Counted from the first letter of the stretch, positions 37,321-46,815 are shown. The stretch is DNA of 64,000 bases from Fibrobacterota bacterium (GCA_016715065.1 JADKBN010000019.1:5380-69379); one strand, 5' to 3'. A program made the numbers and translations. Notes: generated from the sequence alone by a model not told the origin.

Positions 37321-37728
37321 TTAGCGAGTCCCGATGATCTTTTCCTGTCCTTCGCGGATGGCAGGAATCAGCTTGGTGACCGCCTCGAGCTTTTCCTTGC
37401 CCTCCTTGGATGTGATCGACTCTTCCAAGGATTTTCGGGCCTTGTCGATCTTTTCTCTTTCTCCAGCGATCCGGTCAAATTCTTTTTCGATGAAGGCCGG
37501 ATCATCGGAAATCACCCCGTTTCGCAGGATCCGCGCCACCGCGTTCACCGCATCAATCCAATTGTTGGAAGTTTCGATTTTGGGCATGCGGTCCTTGACC
37601 ACCAGCTTGATGCCATCGTTGATTTTGCCGATCCGGTCCAGGGCGATGGCGCCGAGCGTGACCATCATGGCCACCAGCAGCCCGAACCCGAGCGTAAGCC
37701 GTATCGCGAGTTTCATGTTCTTGAACAT
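37321..37728 (-). CDS. N-terminal membrane and sensor half of the split chemoreceptor
   Basis: 135 aa: one membrane helix (LTLGFGLLVAMMVTLGAIAL) followed by helical periplasmic sequence (NNWIDAVNAVARILRNGVIS, DDPAFIEKEFDRI). It is similar in layout to the start of the intact PAS receptor at 38319-40922 (SLRNIALSDDPALRKAE). It ends at TAA 37321-37323 just where that receptor continues into its sensor domain. Alone it would be a membrane-anchored half of a four-helix-bundle ligand domain with no signalling part. Confidence 0.7.
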   Translation of the reverse strand: MFKNMKLAIRLTLGFGLLVAMMVTLGAIALDRIGKINDGIKLVVKDRMPKIETSNNWIDAVNAVARILRNGVISDDPAFIEKEFDRIAGEREKIDKARKSLEESITSKEGKEKLEAVTKLIPAIREGQEKIIGTR

Positions 37729-37754
37729 TTTCAGCTCTCCTTCTTTGGGAAGAT

Positions 37755-38267
37755 TCAGGCGCCCGCGGCCGTTTTGAGTGATGTCAGATCTTGACTGGAA
37801 AGGACCTTGTCGATGTCCAGGAGGATCTTGACGCTTTGGCCGATCTTCCCCATTCCCAGAATGAATTCCGTATCGATGGACGTCCCGAAGCTCGGGGTAT
37901 CCTCGATGCTCGCGGCCGGGATGTCCAGCACTTCGCGCACCTCGTCGATGATGGTGCCCGTCACCACGATCCCGTCGCCGTGGCGGATCTGCACCACCAC
38001 GATGCAGGTCCGTTCGGTGTCGGTGGTGTGGTTCATCCCGAACTTGAGTCGCAGATCCACCACCGGAATCACCTTGCCTCGCAGATTGATCACCCCTCGG
38101 ACATATTCCGGCGTGCGTGGCACCCTGGTGATGGCCTGGAGCTGGATGATCTCCTGCACCTTCAGGATTTCCAGACCGAACTCTTCTTCGGCGAGCTTGA
38201 AGGTGAGGTATTTCCCCGCCCGGCTCGCCCCGGTCTGAGACACTTCTTTGTTCATCGCCTCTGCCAT
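37755..38267 (-). CDS. cheW: Chemotaxis coupling protein CheW (cluster I)
   Basis: 170 aa. Two SH3-like subdomains with the family pattern KYLTFKLAEEEFGLEILKVQ, VRGVINLRGKVIPVVDLRLK and SVKILLDIDKVL. It links receptors to the CheA kinase. It sits between two receptors in the cluster, 26 bases upstream of the split receptor and 51 bases after the PAS receptor. The first 15 residues are a variable extension. Confidence 0.95.
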   Translation of the reverse strand: MAEAMNKEVSQTGASRAGKYLTFKLAEEEFGLEILKVQEIIQLQAITRVPRTPEYVRGVINLRGKVIPVVDLRLKFGMNHTTDTERTCIVVVQIRHGDGIVVTGTIIDEVREVLDIPAASIEDTPSFGTSIDTEFILGMGKIGQSVKILLDIDKVLSSQDLTSLKTAAGA

Positions 38268-38318
38268 CTGGCCCTCCGTGGATAGTGGATCCTGTCGTCC
38301 TTCGGTGGATTCAATTGT

Positions 38319-40922
38319 TTATGCAAGGCTCTGCCGATGTCGCAATCCAGGCTTGGAGCGAACCGGAGCAGAATCGGTCTCGATCCGCAACAGCATCTTT
38401 CCAGGTTCGTGCGAAGCGGAATCGGAATGCGAATCCAGCCGGAAGCTCCCCAGCATGGAACGCAGATCCTGGGCCTGGGCGGTCAGCTCCTCGGAGGCGC
38501 TGGCGGATTCTTCCGCGTTGGCGGCATTCAACTGGGTCACCTTGTCCATCTGGCTCACCGATTCGCTCACCGCGCGGATGCCTTGCTCCTGCTCCTTGGC
38601 GCTGGAAGCGATCTCGACGATCAAGTCGTTTACCTTGCGGGTGCTACTGGAGATCTTTTCCAACGATCCCGCCACATCCACCACGATCTTCACCCCGTCA
38701 TCGGCGTTGCGCACCGATTCGAGGATCATTTCCGCCGTGTTCTTGGCCGCCTGCGCCGAGCGTTGCGCAAGGTTTCGCACTTCTTCGGCCACCACGGCGA
38801 AGCCTCTGCCTGCCTCGCCCGCACGGGCGGCTTCCACGGCGGCGTTCAGCGCGAGCAGATTGGTCTGCATGGCGATCTCGTCGATGGTCTTGACGATCAC
38901 GGCTGTCTGGTCGGAGCTTTCCTTGATCTTCAGGATCGCCGAGCGCATCCGCGCCATGGCCTGGGTTCCGTTTCCGGCATGGTCGTCGGCCTGCGCCGCG
39001 AGCTGCTTGGCGGATCCGGCGTTGGTGGCGCTTTGCCGGGTCATGCCGGACATTTCTTCCAGGCTCGCCGAAATCACTTCCAGCGAGCTGGCCTGTTCGT
39101 TGGCGCCTTGGGCCAACGACTGGCTCCCGGAGGAAATTTGTCCGGATGCGCTGGCCACCTGAGCGGCGGCCTCCCCCACCTGGCTCATCGCACCCTGGAG
39201 GTTTTCCACCGCCAGGTTGAACGCCTGGCTGATGCCCATGAATTTCTCGCGCAACTTGGCTGTGTCCGGATCGCCCTGGCCCGCCTCGATGCGTACGGTC
39301 AGATCACGCCTGGATACCGATTCCAACGCCTTGCTCAGGCGATCCACTTCCTGGTCCTGGAAGGCGTTGGTCTTTTCCATCAGCTTGGCGGCGCGTTTGA
39401 TTTCCGTTTGGTCCACCACAACTTCCAGAGCCCCGACGATCTTTCCCGAACGGTTGCGGATCGGCACGCCCGTGTAGGAAATGTCCAGGTTCAGATTGCC
39501 TGGGTGGGCATCCGTCTGGGATGTGGCCAGTTGATTGGTGGCCATCGCCTTGGCGCAAGCGCAACGGTCCGACTTGCAATCTCCGGTCTTGAAGAATCCA
39601 TGGCACTTCTCCTTGGACCGGCTCAGTTCCGTGTGATCGCGTCCTGCCAGCGATGCTCCCGCCTTGTTCACGTAGAGGATCGAATACGATGTATCCACAA
39701 CCATGACCGGTGCCGGGATCTGGTCGATGAACCCCACCACCGCGTCCAAGGTTTCGTTGACCCCCTGCATGATCTTCCGGTAATCGCCTTGGTGCTGCGA
39801 CACATCCGATCGATCCAGAATCTGTCCGGAGATCGCCCCTTCCGACAAGCGCCAAGCGTCCGAAACCAGCGAATTGATCGCGTCGATGCACGTGTTCAGG
39901 TTCTGCTTGATGGCATTGAAATCGCCGTTGTACTCATCGGTGATCTTCGCGGGGATGTCCCCTTTGGCGATTCGATCGACATAGCTTGCCGCCACTTGCA
40001 GGGGCTCCACCACCGCGTCCAGGGTTTCGTTCACCCCTTGTATGATTTCCCGGTATTCGCCCTGGTGCCTGCTGGCGTCGGCGCGCGCGGCAAGCCTTCC
40101 TTCCACGGCGGCCTTCGACAACATCCGGGCGTCGGTGCTCATGCTGCGGATCGCGTCGATCATGCGGGCCATCGAGGATTTCAACTGGCCGGTCTCCTCG
40201 CGGGAGTCCATCCGCACGACCATATCGACCCGACCCGAGGCGACAAGTTCTGCCAACTCCACGCACTCGCCGATGGGCCGCACGATGGACCGTGTGATGA
40301 TCCACCCCAGCAGGATGGAAACCACCAGCAAGGCGATGCCCGCGACCACCAGCACCACAACCACCATGCTGGATATGGAAGCAGCTTCCTTCCCGGCCGC
40401 GTCTGACAGTCTGTTCTGGTGCTGGATCAATTCCCGCAACAGCGACAGGTATTGGTCCTGCGCCTTCTGGTAGGGGCCCAGGATCACCTCGCGGGTGCAT
40501 TTCTGATCCCCTTTCTCGCCGCAGGCCATGATCTGTTCCTGGAGCGGGCCGTAGATCTTGCGAACCGCACCCACCTTGGCGAAGATCTCCTTGCCTTCCT
40601 CCGTGTAGAGCGATTTGGAAAGCGAATCGAGAACCGCCGTCTGGTTGTCCCGCACCCCCCGCACCTTCATCGCCTCCGCCTTGCGCAGCGCAGGGTCATC
40701 CGACAAGGCGATGTTTCGCAACGACCGGGCCACGGAGTTGAGGTTTTCCAGGAGCTGGTTGCACTGGCGAACCTTCACATTGTGATCCAGTACGATGGAC
40801 TTGACGATCCCATCGATGCGCTGGCACTTCCGCTCGATAAAGACCACCAAACCAGCCACCAATACCAGGATTCCGAAGAATCCGACTCCGATCTTCCCGG
40901 CAATCTTCAAATTGCGGAACAT
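38319..40922 (-). CDS. Chemoreceptor with four-helix sensor, HAMP repeats and a Cys-rich PAS domain
   Basis: 867 aa. Helix 1 at about 12-30, a periplasmic helical sensor with a cysteine loop (CGEKGDQKCTRE), helix 2 near 195-215 (VVVVLVVAGIALLVVSILLG), HAMP, then HAMP-like repeats (GVNETLDAVV twice). A PAS domain at about 400-515 begins PAPVMVVDTSYSILYVNKAG and holds four close cysteines (KCHGFF, GDCKSDRCAC) before its last strand (GALEVVVDQTEIKR). The signalling domain follows (NLLALNAAVEAARAGEAGRG). The PAS cysteines could serve redox or metal sensing, but this is only suggestive. It starts 9 bases after the cheA stop. Confidence 0.9.
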   Translation of the reverse strand: MFRNLKIAGKIGVGFFGILVLVAGLVVFIERKCQRIDGIVKSIVLDHNVKVRQCNQLLENLNSVARSLRNIALSDDPALRKAEAMKVRGVRDNQTAVLDSLSKSLYTEEGKEIFAKVGAVRKIYGPLQEQIMACGEKGDQKCTREVILGPYQKAQDQYLSLLRELIQHQNRLSDAAGKEAASISSMVVVVLVVAGIALLVVSILLGWIITRSIVRPIGECVELAELVASGRVDMVVRMDSREETGQLKSSMARMIDAIRSMSTDARMLSKAAVEGRLAARADASRHQGEYREIIQGVNETLDAVVEPLQVAASYVDRIAKGDIPAKITDEYNGDFNAIKQNLNTCIDAINSLVSDAWRLSEGAISGQILDRSDVSQHQGDYRKIMQGVNETLDAVVGFIDQIPAPVMVVDTSYSILYVNKAGASLAGRDHTELSRSKEKCHGFFKTGDCKSDRCACAKAMATNQLATSQTDAHPGNLNLDISYTGVPIRNRSGKIVGALEVVVDQTEIKRAAKLMEKTNAFQDQEVDRLSKALESVSRRDLTVRIEAGQGDPDTAKLREKFMGISQAFNLAVENLQGAMSQVGEAAAQVASASGQISSGSQSLAQGANEQASSLEVISASLEEMSGMTRQSATNAGSAKQLAAQADDHAGNGTQAMARMRSAILKIKESSDQTAVIVKTIDEIAMQTNLLALNAAVEAARAGEAGRGFAVVAEEVRNLAQRSAQAAKNTAEMILESVRNADDGVKIVVDVAGSLEKISSSTRKVNDLIVEIASSAKEQEQGIRAVSESVSQMDKVTQLNAANAEESASASEELTAQAQDLRSMLGSFRLDSHSDSASHEPGKMLLRIETDSAPVRSKPGLRHRQSLA

Positions 40923-40931
40923 GGATTCCCC

Positions 40932-43505
40932 CTATAGATCCCCGGAAGCGAGTTTCACCACGCCCCCGACGTCCAAGATCAGGCTGACCGAGCCATCGCT
41001 CATGATGGCGCCTCCGGAAACCCCGGGCACATGTCCCATGGCTCCCAAATTCTTGATCACCACCTGCTGCTGCTCCAGGATGCGATCGGCCACCAGCCCC
41101 ACCTTGTGGCCCACGGAATCTTCCACCACCAGCACCACTCCCTGGTTCGATTCCTCCAGGGGGCGGGCGCCGAACACCTCGCAAAGCCGCAACAGCCGCA
41201 CGAGTTCTCCGTGGTAGTGGATCATCTCGCCTTTGCCGATCACGGTTTTCACGCATGCCTCGTCCAGAAGCTGGGTGCTCAGGATGGACAAGGTCGGGAT
41301 GATGTATTTCTCCGAGCCCACCTGGATCACCATTCCCTGGATGATCGCCAACGTCAGCGGGAGACGGATGGAAAAGCAGGTGCCCTTGCCCTTTTCGGAG
41401 CGGATTTCCACCGTCCCGCGCAGAGCCTCGATGTTGCGCTTGACCACGTCCATCCCCACGCCGCGCCCGGACACATCCGTGACCGCTTTCGCCGTGGAAA
41501 GACCCGGTAGAAAGACCATCTGGTACACTTCAGAGTCCGTGTAGTTCTGGTCGGCCCTGGCTTTGCCGGCGGCGATCGCCTTGCGCAAAATGGCTTCGCG
41601 GTCCAAGCCTTTGCCATTGTCCTCGATCTCGATGTAGACGCTTCCCGCCTTGTGGAAGGCACGCAGATGCACCGTGCCGTGTGAGTGCTTGCCGGCCGCC
41701 ACACGTTCCGCGGGTGTTTCCACGCCGTGGTCCACGGAGTTTCGCACCATGTGGATCAACGGATCGCCGATGTTTTCCACCACGGTCTTGTCCAGTTCCG
41801 TGTCTTCCCCTTCCATGGAGAGATCGATCTGTTTCTCCAGTTTGCGGGCGAGATCCCTCACCAAGCGAGACATTTTCTGGAAGGTGGAGCGGATCCCCAC
41901 CATGCGCAACGACATGGACAATTCCTGGATCTGCCGCATCATCAAACTGGCCTGGGCGATCTTCTTTTCCACCGCCAGATCGAGGTTGGCCATCAGCCGA
42001 GGGTCTGCCCAAACCATCGATTGGGCGATCACCGCCTCGCCAATGGCATCGATCAACAGGTCCAACCGTTGCACCGGCACCCGAACGCTTTCCTCCACAC
42101 CCATGGCGGCCTGAGGCGCCTGGGCACGTTTGTTCTGGACCTGTTGTCCCAGGGCCTGGCCCACCTTGCGGGCCTCAACGTCACCCTGGTCCAGCAGGAT
42201 CTCGCCCAGGGGCCTGGAATCGCCCGATCTCTGGACCGACAACGCCCGTTCCACCGCGGCGGGATCAACTCCTTGATCCACCAGAAGCTCGCCCATGCGA
42301 CGTGCGGGCTGGTCGTGCAGGATGGCTTCCATGGGCGGGAGCGAATCGGCCTCGCGCAGCCGCTCGATCAGCACCGGAAGATTGGCGGGAGGCAGGTAGG
42401 ACCCTCCCTCCTGGATTCCTTCCAGTCCATCCACCAACACCCGGAAGGCGTCGGTGGTTTCCAGCAACACGTCCACATGTTGGGGCTGCAAGATGATCTT
42501 GTGGTTGCGGGCCCGGTCCATCAGGCTTTCCGCGGCGTGCGCCAGCTCCTGGATCTCCTTGAGTTCCAAAAATCCCGCCAGACCTTTGAGGGTATGGCAG
42601 GACCGGAACACCACGTTCAGAGATTCTTCATCCGTGGGGGCGGTTTCCAGGCGCAACAAGGATTTCTCGATGTTGCGGATGTGGTCACCACCTTCGGCGA
42701 TGAAATCCACCAGAAAAGAGGTGTCCCCCGTGAAGGTGGAGACCCCAGTCGGTTCGGCCGCTTGGCCAGCCTGGCTTTCGGAAGCGATCGTGGCGGAAAA
42801 GATTTTCGCGAGCATGGACTCGTCCACCTCGCGTCCGGCAGCCGTGTGCAGAACTCCGGCCTTCTCCTCCAACAGATCCTTCAGGCGCAGCAAGCCTTCG
42901 GTGCCGATCTGTCGTTGGGCCAGCGCAGTCTCCACCTCGTGGATCAAACCCGACCACTGTGGCAGATCCAGCACCCCGAACTCGCCCTTGAGCGTATGGA
43001 GGTATCGGTTGACAATTTCTGAACCTTCCGGAACGCCCTTCTCACGCTCCAGCACGGCAACCTCGAACCCTTCAAGATCCTGGCTTTGGCGCTCCACGAA
43101 GCGTTTAAGCAGTTCCAGATCCTGGATCAATTCGGCCTGATCCACGGCGCTGGCGGGACCCTTCATGGAAGCGGGCATGGCCGGCTCCGGAGGCATAGGG
43201 AGAGGCATCTGGGGGGCCGACTGGCCCACAAGCTGCTCCAACGCTTTCACCAGTTTCTCCACGCCCTGGCACAGCTTGGGCAGCTCCGCGGCCGATTGCG
43301 TCTCTCCGCGCACCAACGCGAAAACAGAACTGGAAAGCCGGCGCGCCAAGGTTTTCATGGCCTGAGGGGCATGCCCCACTTGGCAAACCTCGTCGAAGGC
43401 CGCCAACAAGCCGGCCAAGGCGAGTTGATCGCCGCCGGGCAAGCCCTCTTGGGCCTGGTGGAGGTCGGCGAGGATCTTCTCGATTGGATTGAGAGGGTTG
43501 TTCAT
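40932..43505 (-). CDS. cheA: Chemotaxis histidine kinase CheA with two Hpt domains (cluster I)
   Basis: 857 aa from ATG at 43505. An N-terminal helical region of about 100 residues and a Pro/Met-rich linker (PQMPLPMPPEPAM) precede two phosphotransfer domains: His170 in NRYLHTLKGEFGVL and His304 in FRSCHTLKGLAGFL. Residues about 420-480 hold two short repeats of the form MGELLVDQGVDPAAVERAL and LGEILLDQGDVEARKV, reminiscent of MshEN/GspE-N segments. Then come dimerisation, ATPase (HMVRNSVDHGVE, DNGKGLD, GRGVGMDVVKRNIEAL) and CheW-like P5 domains. No separate P2 CheY-binding domain was recognised. First gene of cluster I. Confidence 0.94.
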   Translation of the reverse strand: MNNPLNPIEKILADLHQAQEGLPGGDQLALAGLLAAFDEVCQVGHAPQAMKTLARRLSSSVFALVRGETQSAAELPKLCQGVEKLVKALEQLVGQSAPQMPLPMPPEPAMPASMKGPASAVDQAELIQDLELLKRFVERQSQDLEGFEVAVLEREKGVPEGSEIVNRYLHTLKGEFGVLDLPQWSGLIHEVETALAQRQIGTEGLLRLKDLLEEKAGVLHTAAGREVDESMLAKIFSATIASESQAGQAAEPTGVSTFTGDTSFLVDFIAEGGDHIRNIEKSLLRLETAPTDEESLNVVFRSCHTLKGLAGFLELKEIQELAHAAESLMDRARNHKIILQPQHVDVLLETTDAFRVLVDGLEGIQEGGSYLPPANLPVLIERLREADSLPPMEAILHDQPARRMGELLVDQGVDPAAVERALSVQRSGDSRPLGEILLDQGDVEARKVGQALGQQVQNKRAQAPQAAMGVEESVRVPVQRLDLLIDAIGEAVIAQSMVWADPRLMANLDLAVEKKIAQASLMMRQIQELSMSLRMVGIRSTFQKMSRLVRDLARKLEKQIDLSMEGEDTELDKTVVENIGDPLIHMVRNSVDHGVETPAERVAAGKHSHGTVHLRAFHKAGSVYIEIEDNGKGLDREAILRKAIAAGKARADQNYTDSEVYQMVFLPGLSTAKAVTDVSGRGVGMDVVKRNIEALRGTVEIRSEKGKGTCFSIRLPLTLAIIQGMVIQVGSEKYIIPTLSILSTQLLDEACVKTVIGKGEMIHYHGELVRLLRLCEVFGARPLEESNQGVVLVVEDSVGHKVGLVADRILEQQQVVIKNLGAMGHVPGVSGGAIMSDGSVSLILDVGGVVKLASGDL

Positions 43506-43567
43506 CTGGGAGATTGGCCTTAGCGCCACTCTCCCACCCTCACCAAGGGATTGTCAAGTCCGCAGTG

Positions 43568-44215
43568 TCAATTATCCAACATGGAAATCGGAGCGAGCTT
43601 TTCGCATGCCTTCTGGAAGCGATCAATGGCCAGATCTTTTTCCGGCAAGGCCTTGATCAAAAGCCTGGCCACCACCTGGGCCAGCACCTGGCAGTCGTAG
43701 AGCGCTCTGTGGAGCTCGCCTTGCTCCACCTTCAGCTTGATTTCGCCCGATGCACACAACCGGTTGGCGATCTCGGAAAGCTTGTGGGAAGGACTCTCGC
43801 GCATCACGTTGCGGGAAATCTTGAGCGAATCCAACACCGGCAATCGCGGAACGGCCAAGCCAGCGCGTTTGCAGGCTTCGCGCAAAAACGGCGCATCGAA
43901 CGAATGCCCGTTGTGGGCCACCAATACGCTGGATTGGCCGCAAAATCGAATGAATTGCGGAATCACTTCGCGGGCGGGTGGTGCGTTTTCCACCATGTCG
44001 TCGGTGATATGGTTGACCCGCGAAGCGGCTTCCGGGATGTGGCGGTCAGGCTTCACCAAGCTCTGGAACGTGGCCTTCTCCACGATGTCCATTTTCCCGG
44101 CCACCTTCTGGAAGCAGAATTTCACCGCACCGATCTCGATGATTTCATCGTTTTGGGCAGAAAGACCCGTGGTTTCGAGGTCGAAGGCAACGAGAGTCGT
44201 GGGCAAGGCGAACAT
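43568..44215 (-). CDS. DnaQ-like 3'-5' exonuclease
   Basis: 215 aa, DEDDh exonuclease: motif I VAFDLETTGLSAQNDEI, motif II LVAHNGHSFDAPFLREA, motif III GELHRALYDCQV with the catalytic His. It is similar to the proofreading subunit of DNA polymerase III or the PolC exonuclease domain, but without a polymerase or BRCT part. It lies 62 bases upstream of the cheA start on the same strand and divergent from argJ, so it may or may not be co-transcribed with cluster I. Probably a repair or RNase T/DnaQ-type enzyme; the substrate is not defined. Confidence 0.87.
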   Translation of the reverse strand: MFALPTTLVAFDLETTGLSAQNDEIIEIGAVKFCFQKVAGKMDIVEKATFQSLVKPDRHIPEAASRVNHITDDMVENAPPAREVIPQFIRFCGQSSVLVAHNGHSFDAPFLREACKRAGLAVPRLPVLDSLKISRNVMRESPSHKLSEIANRLCASGEIKLKVEQGELHRALYDCQVLAQVVARLLIKALPEKDLAIDRFQKACEKLAPISMLDN

Positions 44216-44290
44216 AGGGGGTCAAAACTAGACCCTGGAAGCAGGTTGCAGACATGACGCGTTGGATCAGGGAGTATTTTTCCTGACCCA

Positions 44291-45499
44291 ATGCAACTGG
44301 ATCCCATCGGACATCCCACCACTCCTCGCGGCTTCAAAGCCGCGCTCCACACTTGCGGCATCAAGGTTTCTGGTTCGCCCGACCTTGCCCTGCTTGTTTC
44401 CGACTCCGATTGCCGTTGGGAGGCCGTGTTCACCACCAATGCCGTGGCTGCAGCTCCGGTGTTGCTGGGTCGCGAACTTTTGGCCGCCAAACGCCCGTTG
44501 CGCGCGGTGCTGGTGAATTCCGGCAACGCCAATGCCGTCACGGGCGATCAGGGACTTTTGGATTCCCGCGAAACCGCCAAACTGCTGGAATCCGCCTTGG
44601 GAATTTCGTCGGGCAGCGTCCTGGTCAGTTCCACGGGCGTGATCGGTGTGCCGCTGCCCATGCCCAAGATTCGCGCAGGCTTGCCGGCCATTGCCCCGTT
44701 GCCGGTTGTCGATGGCGGCGCGTTGTTCGCTCGCGGCATCATGACCACCGACACCCGCCCCAAGCATGCGGCGATTTCCTTTGCCTATGCCGGAGGCGAA
44801 ATCCGCCTGGGTGGCTGCGCCAAAGGCGCGGGCATGATCCACCCCCGCATGGCCACCATGCTCTCCTACCTCACCACGGATGCCTCGGTCCATCCGGAAG
44901 TCTTGCGCACCGCGTTTCGCAGCGCCGTGGATGCCTCGTTCAACCGCATCTCGGTGGACGGCGACACCAGCACCAACGACACCTGCGTCTTGATGGCCAA
45001 CGGAGCATCGGGCCTGCCCGAGATCCTCCCCGGCACCCCCGAGGCGGAGCATTTCGAAGAAGCCCTCAAGATCCTTACCGCGCACTTGGCCCGCGAGATC
45101 GTCCGCGACGGCGAAGGGGCCACCACGGTGGTGCGGCTGGATGTGGTGGGCGCCCGCGACGCCGACCAGGCCGAGCGCGTGGCACGTTCCGTGTGCAACA
45201 GTCCATTGGTGAAGTGCGCCATCCACGGGCGCGACCCCAACTGGGGACGCATTCTCTGCGCGGCAGGCTATGCCGGCGCCGGCGTGACACCGCAATCGGT
45301 GGATCTGTCCATCCAGGAGGTGACCGTTCTCAAACGCGGGACCCCCCTTTCGTTCGATGCTCCCGCGCTCAGCGAATCCATGCGCGGAGAAGAAGTCAAA
45401 ATCCGTCTGGACCTGGGCCAAGGCCAGGAGACAACCACCTTCTGGACCTGCGACTTCTCCGCCGAATACGTTTCCATCAACGCCGACTACACGACCTGA
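44291..45499 (+). CDS. argJ: Glutamate N-acetyltransferase / amino-acid acetyltransferase ArgJ
   Basis: 402 aa. The precursor is processed before the Thr of KGAGMIHPRMATML, giving alpha and beta chains with that Thr as nucleophile. Also conserved are VNSGNANAVTGDQG, SSTGVIGVPLPM and the ending FSAEYVSINADYTT. It transfers acetyl from N-acetylornithine to glutamate in arginine biosynthesis and often also makes N-acetylglutamate from acetyl-CoA. lysC begins 8 bases later, suggesting a two-gene amino-acid unit. Start ATG at 44291, with no strong ribosome site visible. Confidence 0.95.
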   Translation: MQLDPIGHPTTPRGFKAALHTCGIKVSGSPDLALLVSDSDCRWEAVFTTNAVAAAPVLLGRELLAAKRPLRAVLVNSGNANAVTGDQGLLDSRETAKLLESALGISSGSVLVSSTGVIGVPLPMPKIRAGLPAIAPLPVVDGGALFARGIMTTDTRPKHAAISFAYAGGEIRLGGCAKGAGMIHPRMATMLSYLTTDASVHPEVLRTAFRSAVDASFNRISVDGDTSTNDTCVLMANGASGLPEILPGTPEAEHFEEALKILTAHLAREIVRDGEGATTVVRLDVVGARDADQAERVARSVCNSPLVKCAIHGRDPNWGRILCAAGYAGAGVTPQSVDLSIQEVTVLKRGTPLSFDAPALSESMRGEEVKIRLDLGQGQETTTFWTCDFSAEYVSINADYTT

Positions 45500-45507
45500 G
45501 GGCCCAG

Positions 45508-46815
45508 ATGACCATCGCTTGCAAATTCGGAGGAACCTCTCTCGCCGACGCCGCCCAGTTCCGGAAGGTGGCCGAGATCGTCCGCGCCAACCCAAAGCGC
45601 CGCGCCGTGGTGGTCTCCGCTCCCGGCAAGCGCCACAAGCAGGATCCGAAGATCACGGATATCCTGCTTTCCATCCACGACATGGTCTCGCGCGAACTTT
45701 CGCCTGACCCGTCCTTCGCGCTTTTGCGCGAGCGCTTCCTGGAAATCGAGAAGGAACTGGGTGTGGATGCGGGCATGGCCGGTCTCCTGAAATCCTTCCA
45801 GATTTCCGTTCTGGCCGGGGCCGACCGCGACTGGATCGCTTCTCGCGGTGAGCATTTTTCCGCCCGCATCATGGCGGCGTTCCTGGGCGGCACTTTCGTG
45901 GAGCCGGAAGGCGCCGTGTTCATCAACGCCCTGGGCCTGGTGGACGACCGCACCTGGACGGAGCTGCCCAGGCGACTCCCCGCCGAGGGGATCTACGTGA
46001 TGCCCGGCTTCTATGGAACCGGACCACAGGAAAGGGTCAAAACCTTCTCGCGCGGTGGATCCGATATTTCCGGCTCCATCCTCGCTCGCGCCGCGGGGGT
46101 GGAACTCTACGAGAATTGGACCGATGTGTCGGGTCTGTTGATGGCCGATCCCCGTATCGTGACCGACGCCTCCCCCATGGAGGTGGTCACCTACCGCGAA
46201 CTGCGCGAACTGGCCTATTCGGGAGCCAACGTGTTCCACGAAGAAGCCATTCTTCCCTGCAAGCAAGCCTCCATCCCCATCCGCATCGCCAACACCAACC
46301 GCCCCTCCGACCCTGGCACCCTGATCGTGCCGGAAGAACGAGCCGCCGACCGCCCCATCGCGGGCGTGGCCGGACGCTCCGGATTTTGTCTGCTGCAGAT
46401 CGAAAAGATCCTGATGAACAAGGAGCGTGGCTTCGGACGTCGCGTGTTGGGCATCCTGGAAACCAACGGCGTGAGCTACGAGCTCTCCCCTTCCGGCATC
46501 GATTCCATGTGCGTGGTGATCGATGCGGAAGACTTCGGACCCGTGGAAGGCGTGGTCCTGGACGAGATCCGCCGCTCGTGCGAACCGGACGCCATCGAGG
46601 TGGAACGCGACATCGCCCTGATCGCCACCGTGGGCCATGGCATGAGCCACCGCACCGGCGTTGCATCGCGCTTGTTCGGGGCGCTGGCAGACGCCAAGGT
46701 GAATGTGCGGATCATCGACCAGGGCGCCTCGGAAATTTCCATCATCGTGGGCGTGGCCTCCCCCGACCTTTCCCGCGGCATCCAAGCCATCTACGACGCG
46801 TTTGTCAGAAACTGA
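45508..46815 (+). CDS. lysC: Aspartate kinase
   Basis: 435 aa from ATG at 45508; the long frame upstream is argJ read in another frame. The kinase domain starts IACKFGGTSLADAAQF and has TFSRGGSDISGSILARAAG and DVSGLLMADPRIV. Two ACT-type regulatory repeats follow from about 300 (GFCLLQIEKILMNKERGFGR and IALIATVGHGM, ASEISIIVGV). It phosphorylates aspartate, the first step toward lysine, threonine and methionine, and the ACT repeats suggest feedback control. It sits in tandem with argJ. Confidence 0.94.
   Translation: MTIACKFGGTSLADAAQFRKVAEIVRANPKRRAVVVSAPGKRHKQDPKITDILLSIHDMVSRELSPDPSFALLRERFLEIEKELGVDAGMAGLLKSFQISVLAGADRDWIASRGEHFSARIMAAFLGGTFVEPEGAVFINALGLVDDRTWTELPRRLPAEGIYVMPGFYGTGPQERVKTFSRGGSDISGSILARAAGVELYENWTDVSGLLMADPRIVTDASPMEVVTYRELRELAYSGANVFHEEAILPCKQASIPIRIANTNRPSDPGTLIVPEERAADRPIAGVAGRSGFCLLQIEKILMNKERGFGRRVLGILETNGVSYELSPSGIDSMCVVIDAEDFGPVEGVVLDEIRRSCEPDAIEVERDIALIATVGHGMSHRTGVASRLFGALADAKVNVRIIDQGASEISIIVGVASPDLSRGIQAIYDAFVRN

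Noticed and set aside
44216..44290. Short inverted repeats upstream of argJ as an attenuator or ARG box
   Set aside because: Only 5-bp stems, and no leader peptide or conserved box recognised.
44353..45507. N-terminal extension of aspartate kinase across argJ
   Set aside because: This is argJ read in another frame; kinase homology starts at 45508.
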